In this document: piece by piece, positions 44,275-53,192 of the stretch
Numbering within the stretch: position 1 is the first letter of the stretch
Layout: each line of letters starts with the position of its first letter
Assembly: GCF_000172795.2 (NCBI RefSeq)
Contig: NZ_CP020952.1
Location: 310,001-374,000, forward strand
Length of the DNA stretch: 64,000 nt
Reading direction: 5' to 3'
DNA from: Rhizobium sp. CIAT894
GTDB lineage: Bacteria; Pseudomonadota; Alphaproteobacteria; Rhizobiales; Rhizobiaceae
Position numbers and translations under genes: made by a program
The notes under the pieces: model-generated
Told to the model about the DNA's origin: nothing
What the model saw: only the letters and a program-made list of their open reading frames with translations
Databases searched by the model: none

Positions 44275-45522
44275 CTAATCCTCACCCCTGGGCGGCTCCC
44301 AGCCGAAGACGCTGCGGCCACCGAAATCGGCGGATTGGCGGAATTCGCCGGCGATGATTTCCTTGAGATCGGGGCCGGTGACATAGCGTTCCATCTGCCG
44401 AGATTGCTCATCCAGGCGCCTGAGCGCCTGCAGCTCTTCCTCCCGGCCGAGCCTGCCTTTCTGCACCGCCGATTTCATCACGCCGATCGTCTCGTCATAA
44501 ACCTTGAGCGGCACCGGGAAAGGATGGCGGTCCTTGCCGCCATGGGCGATTGAGAAGCGTGCCGGATCGGAAAAACGGCAGGGCGCGCCGTGCACGACTT
44601 CCGCCACCATCGCCAGCGCCCTCACCGTGCGGGCGCCGACGCCGGGAACGAGCAGCAGTTCCTGGAAGTCCGCCGGCCCGCGGTCGACGGCGGCGGCCAG
44701 ATTTCCATGCAGCCGGCGCATATGCACATCGCTCTCACGCACGTCGTGATGGGCGGGCATGATCAGGTGCGGCAGCATCGGCTGTCGGGCGGGCTCGGGC
44801 TCCGGCTCTTCGGTGCGCAGCAGTGCGGCGGCCTCGCGGACGATCCTGTCGGGACCGAGCGTTGCCAGCAGGTCGAGCTGGCCGCGCCGCGAGCGCTCGG
44901 CGCGCCTGTCGGCGAGATTGACGATCTCGCCCTGGCTGCGTCCCTCGATCGCCGCATGCGGCGAATCGACGAAACTCTCCAGTCCCTCCGACAACCAGTG
45001 ATAACGCCGGGCCTGCCGCCTGTCGCCGTTCATGCCCTGCTGCACGACCACCCAATGGCCGTCATCGGCGACGATAAAGCCATGGAGATAAAGGTCGAAG
45101 CCGTCCTGAAGGGCGGCGCTGTCGACCTTGGCGATCAGACGGCTCGTCGTCGCCAGTCCCTCCCCGTCGAGGCCGACCCGCTCGCCGATCGAGACGAGTT
45201 CCTGCGGGGTCTTGCGCGATTGCGCCCCGCGGCCACCGCAGACATGTAGGCCGAGTTCGCCGGCACGCGGCTTCAGCCCGCGCTTCAGCGCGCCGAGAAC
45301 GCTCGTCGTAATGCCAGAGGAATGCCAGTCCATGCCCATCACGGCGCCGAAAGACTGGAACCAGAAGGGATGGGCGAGCCTGCGCAGGAATTCATCGCGG
45401 CCATAGTGATGGATGATCGCCTCGGTGATCAGCGTGCCGAGCCGCGTCATCCGGTCGCCGAGCCAATGCGGCACACGTCCTCCGTGAAGCGGAAGATCGG
45501 CGCTGCCTGCTCGTTGTGACAT
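44275..45522 (-). CDS. DUF763-domain protein
   Basis: A 415-residue protein of the DUF763 family, recognised from the opening GSADLPLHGGRVPHWLGDRM, the GMDWHSSGITTSVLGALKR segment and VVVQQGMNGDRRQARRYHWL. The middle part FQELLLVPGVGARTVRALAM is a helix-hairpin-helix-like element, suggesting nucleic-acid binding. The family is widespread in archaea and bacteria but uncharacterised. It lies divergent to the stress-linked PLD gene. No signal peptide or membrane helix, so cytoplasmic. Confidence 0.88.
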   Translation of the reverse strand: MSQRAGSADLPLHGGRVPHWLGDRMTRLGTLITEAIIHHYGRDEFLRRLAHPFWFQSFGAVMGMDWHSSGITTSVLGALKRGLKPRAGELGLHVCGGRGAQSRKTPQELVSIGERVGLDGEGLATTSRLIAKVDSAALQDGFDLYLHGFIVADDGHWVVVQQGMNGDRRQARRYHWLSEGLESFVDSPHAAIEGRSQGEIVNLADRRAERSRRGQLDLLATLGPDRIVREAAALLRTEEPEPEPARQPMLPHLIMPAHHDVRESDVHMRRLHGNLAAAVDRGPADFQELLLVPGVGARTVRALAMVAEVVHGAPCRFSDPARFSIAHGGKDRHPFPVPLKVYDETIGVMKSAVQKGRLGREEELQALRRLDEQSRQMERYVTGPDLKEIIAGEFRQSADFGGRSVFGWEPPRGED

Positions 45523-45578
45523 TTCGTTTCCTATATCCTCTATGCCCGAACGCTATGCATAGCAGCCTCCTGCCGTCG

Positions 45579-45603
45579 GGAACCGTGTGAAATTTCAGGC
45601 GTT
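45579..45603 (+). promoter_or_regulatory. EcfG/RpoE2-type promoter of the PLD gene
   Basis: GGAAC (45579-45583), 16 bases, CGTT (45600-45603): an exact fit to the consensus I know for the alphaproteobacterial general-stress sigma factor. Transcription would start near 45610, about 20 bases before ATG 45632, which argues against the upstream in-frame ATG 45587. Confidence 0.7.
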
Positions 45604-45631
45604 TGCTTTCAGTCAAACGGCCGAGGCAAAC

Positions 45632-47143
45632 ATGAGCGCATTCGAAACCACATCCGAACAAGCGTACCTGACCCGAACAAAAGCGCAACATCCTGGAAGC
45701 CAAAAAGAGGGGAATACGGCATTGCGGCTCCAAGGACGCGCGGAAAAAGCCGCCTTTCTGATCAACGGCGACAGATATTTCGCCGAAGTCGCGCGAGCAT
45801 TACGGCAGGCGCGGCGCACTGTCTGGATCGTCGGCTGGGATTTCAATCCCGACATTCTGTTGGAACCGGAAAAATCCGGCGAAACATTGGCCGATCTGCT
45901 GCATGCGGCGGCGGCGGCCAATCCCGAACTCGAAATACGTATCCTCATCTGGGCACTCGGACCGATCTATTCGGACAAATCCCTGCAGGTGCTTCGGAAG
46001 AAGAATTTCCCGAAGAACGCCAGGATCGATCTGCGCTTCGATCTTCCGGGCGCCCTGCGAGGCTGTCATCATCAAAAGCTCGTCTGCATCGACGATGCAC
46101 TGTCCTTCATCGGCGGCATGGATCTGACGTCGCGGCGATGGGATACAAGGCGCCACCGCGCCAGGGAAAAGCTGCGGTGCGACCCCGAGGGCGTTTCCTA
46201 CGATCCGCTGCATGACGTTCAGGCGATGGTCACGGGCGACGCGGCCGGGCTGATCGGCGATATCGCCAGGCAACGCTGGGAAAAAGCCACCGGCGAAAAG
46301 CACCTGCCGCTCGCCGAGGGCTCGCCGTTCGCATGGCCGGACGATCTAGCCGTTTCACTGCGAGAAATCCCGGTCGGCTTGGTGCTGACGGAGCCGTCGA
46401 CCACCTTCCGAACCGGCATCAGCGACGGCATCGCCTCGACATTGAACATCATCTCCCGGGCGCGGCGCCAGCTTTACATCGAGGCGCAATATCTCGCCTC
46501 CTTTCGTGTCGCCGACGCCATTGCCGCGCGGCTGCGGGAAGAAGATGGGCCGGAAGTGGTCATCATCTGCACGCGCAGCTCTCACGGGCTGATCGAAAAA
46601 CTCGTCATGGGCAGCAACCGCGACCGCCTCATCCGACGCCTCAAGAGGGCTGATCGCGCAGATCGCCTGCGGGTCTATTATCCCGTCGTGCCCGGCCCCG
46701 TGCCCATGCCGGGAAAGGATAGCGAGGTGGAGGTCCTGATCCATTCCAAACTGATACTTGCCGATGACGCGTTGGTCCGGATCGGCTCCTCCAATCTCAA
46801 CAACCGCTCGGAAGGACTGGATTGCGAATGCGACATGCTGTTCGAGGCGGCCTGCGACGAGCATCACCGTGCTATCGCAGATCTGCGCAACCGCCTGCTG
46901 GCCGAATATCTCGGAACGACCAGCGAAACCTTTGCCGCGGCCTTTGGGGAAAGCGGCTCGATGATTGCGGCGATCGATGCGTTGAGTAACGGGCCGCGCC
47001 GCTTGAGGGAATTCACGGTCGAACCGTCCGGCAGTGTTTCACCGATCGCAGGCACCGCGATCTTCGACCCGGCTCGCCCCTTCCTCCCTCTACACCGACT
47101 GGGCCTCGGCTCCCTCGTCCGCCTGCTGGCCCGCCCGGCGTGA
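45632..47143 (+). CDS. Phospholipase D/cardiolipin synthase-like protein (YbhO/ClsB type)
   Basis: A 503-residue enzyme with two HKD catalytic motifs: CHHQKLVCIDDALSFIGGMD (about 147-166) and LIHSKLILADDALVRIGSSN (about 370-389). Both have the HxKx4D core, so it is probably active in transferring or hydrolysing phosphodiesters, as in cardiolipin synthesis. No membrane helix is evident at the N-terminus, unlike ClsA. Neighbours are homologues of YbhN and YbhP, matching the E. coli clsB(ybhO) cluster. An exact EcfG-type promoter precedes it, suggesting stress-induced membrane lipid remodelling. Confidence 0.88.
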   Translation: MSAFETTSEQAYLTRTKAQHPGSQKEGNTALRLQGRAEKAAFLINGDRYFAEVARALRQARRTVWIVGWDFNPDILLEPEKSGETLADLLHAAAAANPELEIRILIWALGPIYSDKSLQVLRKKNFPKNARIDLRFDLPGALRGCHHQKLVCIDDALSFIGGMDLTSRRWDTRRHRAREKLRCDPEGVSYDPLHDVQAMVTGDAAGLIGDIARQRWEKATGEKHLPLAEGSPFAWPDDLAVSLREIPVGLVLTEPSTTFRTGISDGIASTLNIISRARRQLYIEAQYLASFRVADAIAARLREEDGPEVVIICTRSSHGLIEKLVMGSNRDRLIRRLKRADRADRLRVYYPVVPGPVPMPGKDSEVEVLIHSKLILADDALVRIGSSNLNNRSEGLDCECDMLFEAACDEHHRAIADLRNRLLAEYLGTTSETFAAAFGESGSMIAAIDALSNGPRRLREFTVEPSGSVSPIAGTAIFDPARPFLPLHRLGLGSLVRLLARPA

Positions 47144-48052
47144 GCCTCGCCGGAAGACGACCTCGGTGATGAGAAGAAGCGTTGTGCCGAGCGCCAGCGG
47201 AATGAAGAAATAGGTGCAACGGAACGCAATCAGCGCGCCGATCGAAGCCTCTTGCGGCACGGCATAGGAGACCGTCGCTTCCAGCACACCGAGACCGCCC
47301 GGCACATGGGTTGCAAGGATCGCCGAATTGGCGAGAACGTAAGCCGTCACCGAGCGGAAGAAGGCGACGTCGCCAAAGGCCGAGAGCATCTGGTGCAGGC
47401 AGGCGGAAACGAACATGAAATTGATTGTCCCGATTCCGATCTGCGCCAGCGCGATCGAAAATCGTGGCAATTGAAACGACCAGCGCCATAGGCGCAGCTT
47501 GCCGCGGATAAAAGACGCCAGGCCGGCATAGGTGACCGGAGCGATCAGCGCCATCGCGCCGAAGAGGCGAGCACTTACCGCGTCGAGGCGCAGCAGACGC
47601 GCTGCATCCTCGGGATTGACGATCAGGGCAAGGCTGCCGAGCGTGATGAGCCCGAGCCCCACCGTGACACCGCAAAACAGGATGATCTTCGCTACGTCCT
47701 CCGTCGTCAGGCCCCAGCGGGAATAATATCGATAGCGGAAGGCGCCGCTGCTCAGCCCGGCAAAGCCGATATTGTGGCCGAGCGAAAGGCTGATGAACGA
47801 GGCCAGCGCGATCTTCCGGTAAGGCAGGGACTTGCCAAGTGAACGGATCGCCAGGAGATCGAAGCAGCTCAGGCAGAGATAGGATGCCGCAGCAAAGAGA
47901 AGCGCCATGCAGAAATTCGAAAGGGGGATGCTCCCAACCGACTTGACGATCTGCTCCAGGCTGTACTGTTGAAATATGCGGTAGAGAAGAAAGATCGCAA
48001 GGCAAAAGGCGGCTACGAGCAGTCCATTCCAGATTATGTTTTTCAAGCTCAT
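47090..48052 (-). CDS. YbhN/UPF0104-type membrane protein (LPG synthase transmembrane-like)
   Basis: A 320-residue protein with about eight membrane helices. FISLSLGHNIGFAGLSSGAF and GVTVGLGLITLGSLALIVNP and the HVPGGLGVLEATV motif identify the lysylphosphatidylglycerol-synthase transmembrane/UPF0104 family; the soluble aminoacyl-transferase domain is missing. E. coli YbhN sits beside clsB and is thought to take part in envelope lipid handling. Its 3' end overlaps that of the PLD gene by 54 bases on the opposite strand. An EcfG-type promoter is located 83-107 bases upstream. Confidence 0.88.
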   Translation of the reverse strand: MSLKNIIWNGLLVAAFCLAIFLLYRIFQQYSLEQIVKSVGSIPLSNFCMALLFAAASYLCLSCFDLLAIRSLGKSLPYRKIALASFISLSLGHNIGFAGLSSGAFRYRYYSRWGLTTEDVAKIILFCGVTVGLGLITLGSLALIVNPEDAARLLRLDAVSARLFGAMALIAPVTYAGLASFIRGKLRLWRWSFQLPRFSIALAQIGIGTINFMFVSACLHQMLSAFGDVAFFRSVTAYVLANSAILATHVPGGLGVLEATVSYAVPQEASIGALIAFRCTYFFIPLALGTTLLLITEVVFRRGSRRAGQQADEGAEAQSV

Positions 48053-48132
48053 CGATCATTCCATTTCCGAGGTGAGAGTCCAACGCATCGTGTTCTCCGA
48101 AAGAAGGCGCGACACTCCAGGCTCGATTATCC

Positions 48133-48159
48133 GGAACGATCAAACGAGTTCTGTGTTCC
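48133..48159. promoter_or_regulatory. Overlapping bidirectional EcfG/RpoE2-type promoter
   Basis: Minus strand: GGAAC (48159-48155), 16 bases, CGTT (48138-48135), exact consensus, towards the YbhN-like gene at 48052. Plus strand: GGAAC (48133-48137), 16 bases, TGTT (48154-48157), one mismatch, towards the YbhP-like gene at 48233. The -35 of each strand overlaps the -10 of the other, so only one polymerase can bind at a time. Confidence 0.65.
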
Positions 48160-48232
48160 CCCGCAGGAACAGTTCGCTGTTCTCCCCGGGAAACGCGTTC
48201 TGAGTTGGGACGAACGAGCTTTCAGCAGGTCC

Positions 48233-48961
48233 ATGCCGGATAAATCGATCAAACTCCTGACCTATAACGTACACAGCTGCATCGGCAGCGACCGGAAGCT
48301 CGATCCCGGTCGTATCGCCTCCGTCATTGCCGAAGCGGAGGCCGACATCGTGGCACTTCAGGAGGTCGATGTCTCAAGGCGCAGGACCGGCGGCGTCGAC
48401 CAGGCGCATGCAATCGCTTCGCCTCTGAAGATGCAGGCGCATTTCCACCCGGCATTGTCGATTGCCGAAGAGCAGTATGGCGATGCGATCATCACCGCGC
48501 TGCCGACAGGCGCGGTGAAGGCCGGTCCGCTGCCATCCATCGGCGAGCAGCGCGGCGCGCTTTCCGTCGAAGTCCTGGTTGGCGACAGGAAGCTGCTCGT
48601 CGTCAATACCCATCTCGGCCTTCGAGGGCGCGAGCGCATCCGGCAGATGACGACGCTGTTGAACGCCGGCTGGCTGCATGGGAGCGTGGGCGAATCCCTT
48701 CCCGCGATCCTCTGCGGCGACTTTAATGCCATTCCGGCATCGGCGACTTATCGGCTGGCTGCACGGTCATTGAAGGACGCCCAACTCGCAGGCAGCACCG
48801 CGGCGAGAGCGACCTTTCCCGCCCGCTACCCACTGATGCGCATCGACCATATCTTCGTCACCGACGATCTCGTCGTCAAAAGATCGGCGGTCATGGAAAG
48901 CCGGCTGACGAGAGTGGCGTCCGATCACCTCCCCCTGCTTGCTGAAATCGGCTTCGCCTGA
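48233..48961 (+). CDS. Endonuclease/exonuclease/phosphatase family protein (YbhP type)
   Basis: A 242-residue Mg-dependent phosphodiesterase-fold protein. The family motifs are present: LTYNVHSCIG (Asn, about 9-18), ADIVALQEVD with the metal Glu (about 38-47), VVNTHLGLRGRERIRQM (His), ILCGDFNAIP and the terminal SDHLPLLAEI with catalytic Asp-His. No signal peptide. Members include YbhP, sphingomyelinases and DNases, so substrate could be a phospholipid headgroup. With the PLD-like and YbhN-like genes it completes the ybhOPN-type set. ATG 48233 starts the domain directly. Confidence 0.88.
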   Translation: MPDKSIKLLTYNVHSCIGSDRKLDPGRIASVIAEAEADIVALQEVDVSRRRTGGVDQAHAIASPLKMQAHFHPALSIAEEQYGDAIITALPTGAVKAGPLPSIGEQRGALSVEVLVGDRKLLVVNTHLGLRGRERIRQMTTLLNAGWLHGSVGESLPAILCGDFNAIPASATYRLAARSLKDAQLAGSTAARATFPARYPLMRIDHIFVTDDLVVKRSAVMESRLTRVASDHLPLLAEIGFA

Positions 48962-49158
48962 TCGGCCGATGTCCTGCCGGCTCTCAGATCCGCCTAAAAA
49001 ACGACATTCACCAGAGCCTACAACGACATTGAAACGAATATTTCACAAATTTTATGATATGGAATATTCATTCCGCCGGCGTCTGAGCGGGGATAGTAGT
49101 CGGTTCGAGCGGTTCCGGACTTCACTCGAAATCGACGGTTCTTCTGGGAGGAAGGTTG

Positions 49159-51663
49159 ATGTTGGGCAGGCTGTTGTCACGTGTGCGCATCCAGACGCAG
49201 GTGATGGTATTCATCGTTCCGTTCATCTTGAGCATCATGGCCGTGGGTGCGACGGGCCTTTATGCTTCGAGCCTGCTTCAGGGGCGGATGGATATTTCCA
49301 ACTCCGTCCTCCAGTCCTTAAGCGGCTTTCGCGATCTATCCGCTGCGATGGCGGAGTTCCTGGCCAATGCCACGCAGGAAAACCGGGACCTTGTCACTGC
49401 AAAGCTTGGCGATCAACGCGGCCTTTTGAAATCCGGCCTCGACCGGCTTGCCGCGGATCGCAGCGGCCAGCAGGAACTGGAACAGACACTCTCTTCCATC
49501 GACGGAATTTCCGTACGCATGGACTCGCTGTGGCAGCTTCAGGAGAGCCGGACCGCCCTCCTCGCCGATCTCCAGAAGGCGCAGAGCGTCGTTGTCTCCG
49601 CCCAGACCGATATTGTCGAAGGCTCCAAGGTTCTCCAGCGTGCTGCCGACATGAAGGAAGATGAAGCCCGCAATACGCTGGGCGACGCACAGCGCATATC
49701 GGACTTCGCCTCTTTCGCCCAGTCATTGAACGACAAGGCTCAAGCCGCCGGCCCGATCGGCGGTTCCGACATGGAGGAACTTGGCCGGCAGCAGCGCATC
49801 GTCGCAATGGCGCTTGGCGGCGAGGCGCCGGAGGCCAAAAAGGCGATCGACGATGCCATTGCCTCGTTGAAGCCGCTGGTCGAAGCCACCGGCCAGACCG
49901 AGGAGCGCGCAGCCGGCCTCAAGGACGCGACGGGCCAGATCGTCGCCAGGCTGCCGGAATTGCAGGCGGTCGCCGCACGGCGGCTGAAGACGGTAACGGA
50001 CAAGGCGGCCGAGACCGCCAAATCGGTCGAGCGCGCCAAAACCAGTCAGAGAGACGGCCAGAAGCTGACGACCTCGGCTTACGTGATCCAGATCGTCATG
50101 GCGAAACTGACGCTGGCGCCGACCGATGCCAATCTCCAGAGACTGTCGCAGGAAATCACAGCCGTCAGGAAGGGGCTGGACATGCTGATTTCCAATGCCG
50201 GCGGCGTTGCACAATTCGACAATCTCAAGCCTAAACTCCTGCCGGCACTGGACAAGATGCAGCAGGCCGCCGCCGACCTCGTCCGCGTCAGCGCGCAGCG
50301 CCAGGACGAATTCCGCGCCGCAGCCGCCGATGTGGACGGCATGTGGTCCCAACTGACGGCCTTCGCCGAAATGCAGCGGCAGAACGCGGCCGCAGAACGC
50401 ACCGACGCCAATTCCATGTCTCTCGGAACGACGATCCTCGGCGTGGTGATCGCAGTCCTCGCCGGCATAGGTCTGACCGTCACGCTCAAAGGCCCGATCA
50501 ACCAGATCACCTCGGCCATGCGGCGGCTCGCCGACGGCAAGCTCGAAACCTCGATCGTCGGTGATAACAGAGCCGATGAAATCGGCGACATGGCCCGTGC
50601 GCTCGGGGTCTTCAAGAATAATGCCATCGCCAAGGTCGAGATCGAGGAACGCAGCGAGATCGAACGGACAAGGGCCGAAGAGGAAAGGCATCGCAACGAC
50701 GAAGAAAAACGCGTGGTCGAGCAGCAGATCGACTTTGCGGTCACGGCGCTGGCCGAAGGTCTCGGGCGTCTGGCGCGGGGCGATATTTCGCAGACCATCG
50801 CAACACCCTTCTTCGGGCGGTTGGAGCAGCTTCGCAACGATTTCAATTCGTCGCTGCTTCGCCTGCAGGAAACGATCGACCAGATCCGCACCAATACCCG
50901 CATGATCGAAGGAAATGCCGGCCAGATGGATCTGGCCGCAGGCAACCTCGCAAAACGCACCGAACAGCAGGCCGTCGCACTGGAAGAGATCGCCGCGGCC
51001 ATAGAGGAGATCACCACCACGGTTCGCTCTTCCGCGCTGTGCGCCGACGATGCCCGCCAGATCATCACCGATACCAAAGAGACGGCCGATTCCTCATCCG
51101 AGGTGGTCGCCAGCGCAATCGACGCGATGGGCAAGATCGAAGCGGCTTCCGACGAGATCGTGCAGATCATCGGCGTCATCGATGAGATCGCATTCCAGAC
51201 GAACCTGCTCGCGCTCAACGCCGGCATCGAAGCGGCCCGCGCCGGCGAGGCTGGAAAGGGTTTTGCGGTCGTGGCTCAGGAAGTCCGCGATCTCGCTCAG
51301 CGCTCCGCCGAAGCCGGCCAACGGATCAAGCAGCTGATCGGGCGCTCGCGGGCCGAGATTACCAATGGCGCGCGTGTGGTGCGCGAAACGAGTGAAGTCC
51401 TCGAAAATATTTCCGCAAAAGTGGTCACCGCATCCGAGCAGATGGACGTCATTGCCCGCTCGAGCAGGGAGCAATACAACGCCCTGCACGAAGTCAATTC
51501 CTCGGTGAACCGGATGGACCAGATGACGCAGCAGAATGCTGCCATGGTCGAGGAAACCAGCGCGGCGACGAAGGAACTTGCCGACGAGACGAGAACGCTC
51601 CTGCAGCTCATCGACCAGTTCCAACTGGATGAAACGGACATACAACGCGTAGCCGCAGCATAG
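49159..51663 (+). CDS. Methyl-accepting chemotaxis protein
   Basis: An 834-residue chemoreceptor. TM1 at about 13-35; a large periplasmic helical sensor domain (about 36-415, resembling helical-bimodular sensors in size); TM2 at about 422-444; HAMP (about 445-500); then a long cytoplasmic coiled coil. The signalling tip IDEIAFQTNLLALNAGIEAA and GKGFAVVAQEVRDLAQRSAE is at about 675-720. No CheB/CheR-docking pentapeptide at the C-terminus. ATG 49159 follows GGGAGGAAGG. Ligand unknown. A short hairpin (51679-51702, arms CGCATCG/CGATGCG) lies after the stop. Confidence 0.93.
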   Translation: MLGRLLSRVRIQTQVMVFIVPFILSIMAVGATGLYASSLLQGRMDISNSVLQSLSGFRDLSAAMAEFLANATQENRDLVTAKLGDQRGLLKSGLDRLAADRSGQQELEQTLSSIDGISVRMDSLWQLQESRTALLADLQKAQSVVVSAQTDIVEGSKVLQRAADMKEDEARNTLGDAQRISDFASFAQSLNDKAQAAGPIGGSDMEELGRQQRIVAMALGGEAPEAKKAIDDAIASLKPLVEATGQTEERAAGLKDATGQIVARLPELQAVAARRLKTVTDKAAETAKSVERAKTSQRDGQKLTTSAYVIQIVMAKLTLAPTDANLQRLSQEITAVRKGLDMLISNAGGVAQFDNLKPKLLPALDKMQQAAADLVRVSAQRQDEFRAAAADVDGMWSQLTAFAEMQRQNAAAERTDANSMSLGTTILGVVIAVLAGIGLTVTLKGPINQITSAMRRLADGKLETSIVGDNRADEIGDMARALGVFKNNAIAKVEIEERSEIERTRAEEERHRNDEEKRVVEQQIDFAVTALAEGLGRLARGDISQTIATPFFGRLEQLRNDFNSSLLRLQETIDQIRTNTRMIEGNAGQMDLAAGNLAKRTEQQAVALEEIAAAIEEITTTVRSSALCADDARQIITDTKETADSSSEVVASAIDAMGKIEAASDEIVQIIGVIDEIAFQTNLLALNAGIEAARAGEAGKGFAVVAQEVRDLAQRSAEAGQRIKQLIGRSRAEITNGARVVRETSEVLENISAKVVTASEQMDVIARSSREQYNALHEVNSSVNRMDQMTQQNAAMVEETSAATKELADETRTLLQLIDQFQLDETDIQRVAAA

Positions 51664-51711
51664 AGAGGTCTGCTGCTCCGCATCGCATAGGCCCACGATG
51701 CGCGGCGCAGG

Positions 51712-51963
51712 TCAGTGACGGCTGTAGAGCGGCGGCATTACCTCTTCGTCCGCGAACTCCGGATAGAGACGCCTGCGCATGCGGTCGAGCACCTCCGCTT
51801 CCCTGCGGTTTCGTTCCAGGAGAACGGCGGTGACGTCCTTATAGGGCGCGCCGTCCGATAAGCCAACGCAGACCGTAGCGCCCTGCGAAAGAAAGTCGCA
51901 GAACGACCGTACCGAGCGCAGACGCGTGGTAATCTCGATGTAGCGATCGTCATGTCCAGCCAT
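51712..51963 (-). CDS. Small hypothetical protein
   Basis: An 83-residue protein I do not recognise. It is charged and soluble (YIEITTRLRSVRSFCDFLSQ; RNRREAEVLDRMRRRLYPEF), with predicted helix in the second half. GGGAG sits 6 bases before ATG 51963. It is the leftmost of a row of small leftward genes and converges with the chemoreceptor. The frame is open without rare features, so it is probably real. Confidence 0.55.
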   Translation of the reverse strand: MAGHDDRYIEITTRLRSVRSFCDFLSQGATVCVGLSDGAPYKDVTAVLLERNRREAEVLDRMRRRLYPEFADEEVMPPLYSRH

Positions 51964-52118
51964 GTTCGTCTCCCTTTCGAAAATAAGGTGCCACTAATAT
52001 TTCGGCGAGAAGATGGCGCCCGCTTCATTACGGTTCGAGACCTGACAGCCGAGTATCCGGGATGCAAATCGACGATCGAGGCCCGATCTCGTCGGAGGAA
52101 CCCACACGTCTTCCGGCA

Positions 52119-52628
52119 TCATCCTCTGGCGAACTTCCGATTCATCGCGGCAGCGACCAGGGGCATCGCCGCCGTCGCCAGAGTGCCCAGAGGTAGCCGC
52201 CTGATGCCCTTCGTGACGACGAACGTTGCCGCCATTGCGCCGGCCAGCTTGAGCCAGGGCTGCGTGCCGAGCTGTGCATGCGCGCTTGCATCGGCCCACC
52301 GGAGGTTCTCCGCAACCACGGTTTCCGCCTGACGCTTGATCACGTGAAGGCGAGCACGGAGGTTTTCGAGTTCTTCCCTCAAGTCTTGCAGACGGCTTTC
52401 CAGCGCATGGTGGTCGGGGGCCGGGAGAGTGGTATCGGCGAGATCTTCAGCCGGAACATGACCGCCGAGCGTCGCAATATATGCCCGATATTCGGCCTCG
52501 CTCGCGAAACCCTCAGGCCTGATCAGATGGGGATTGGCCTTCGCCTCTCCGTAGGCGGCCGGTGCGGTGCCGACATTGTCGCGCATACCCTCGTCTGTAC
52601 CGATATCGCCGAGTTCGTCCTTGAACAT
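52119..52628 (-). CDS. Small membrane-anchored coiled-coil protein, unknown function
   Basis: A 169-residue protein. Residues about 85-125 form an amphipathic coiled coil (LESRLQDLREELENLRARLH), followed by two short hydrophobic stretches near the C-terminus (AGAMAATFVVTKGI; LGTLATAAMPLVAAAM). The N-terminal half is acidic. ATG 52628 has GGAG 7 bases upstream. The layout recalls DUF3618/ElaB-like proteins that tether to the inner membrane, but no motif settles the family. Confidence 0.6.
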   Translation of the reverse strand: MFKDELGDIGTDEGMRDNVGTAPAAYGEAKANPHLIRPEGFASEAEYRAYIATLGGHVPAEDLADTTLPAPDHHALESRLQDLREELENLRARLHVIKRQAETVVAENLRWADASAHAQLGTQPWLKLAGAMAATFVVTKGIRRLPLGTLATAAMPLVAAAMNRKFARG

Positions 52629-52799
52629 GATGCATCTCCAGCTATTTCCTGGCGATAGAACGCTCGACGGCTCAAAAGGATGCATCCGGCCGCCGACGCC
52701 AACAGGGCCAGCGTCACCGTTGCACCGATCATCATCGCCGGCCAGCACGTCTTCGAGATGGGCAAGTCGCCGCCGCGTCGCGGCTTCCCTTGCACTGCT

Positions 52800-53060
52800 C
52801 TAATCGTAGAGCTCGCCGTGACCGATCTGCTCCTGCCTGGCAGTGTCGCTGCTCACAGGATCCTCAGCCGGATCGGGATCTTTCTTGTTGGCATCACTCA
52901 GAAACTGCGCAGCCTTAAGGATTGCCGCGGTTATCTCTCCCGTTGCCCATCCGGCTTCATTGGCGGCTGCGATCAGCCTTTCCAGAGCGTCGCGCGCGGC
53001 AATGGTTGCCTCTTCGAAGCGCGGCACGGGAGCTTCGGTTTTCGGTGGTGGAAAGGTCAT
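52800..53060 (-). CDS. Small hypothetical protein
   Basis: An 86-residue soluble protein with a Pro-rich start (TFPPPKTEAPVPRFEEAT), a helical middle (AARDALERLIAAANEAGWAT) and an acidic end (KKDPDPAEDPVSS). I do not recognise a family. ATG 53060 is chosen because GGAGGG lies 7 bases before it; in-frame ATGs at 53066 and 53075 overlap that site. Part of the row of small leftward genes. Confidence 0.55.
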   Translation of the reverse strand: MTFPPPKTEAPVPRFEEATIAARDALERLIAAANEAGWATGEITAAILKAAQFLSDANKKDPDPAEDPVSSDTARQEQIGHGELYD

Positions 53061-53192
53061 CGGCATTCCCTCCATGGCTCGGGCTGTTGGAGATGAACGC
53101 AGGCTGGGGGAAATGGATGCACGATCACGCCGATTTCATGAACGGATGCCTTGTCCACGCGACGCAGACAAGGGCCGGCGCCGATTCCCGCC

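Noticed and set aside
52523..52795. 90-codon frame with a hydrophobic stretch (MMIGATVTLALLASAAGCIL)
   Set aside because: The stretch looks like a membrane helix, but the frame overlaps by about 105 bases the better-supported gene starting at 52628 and then turns into Arg/Pro-rich sequence. Possible but unsupported.
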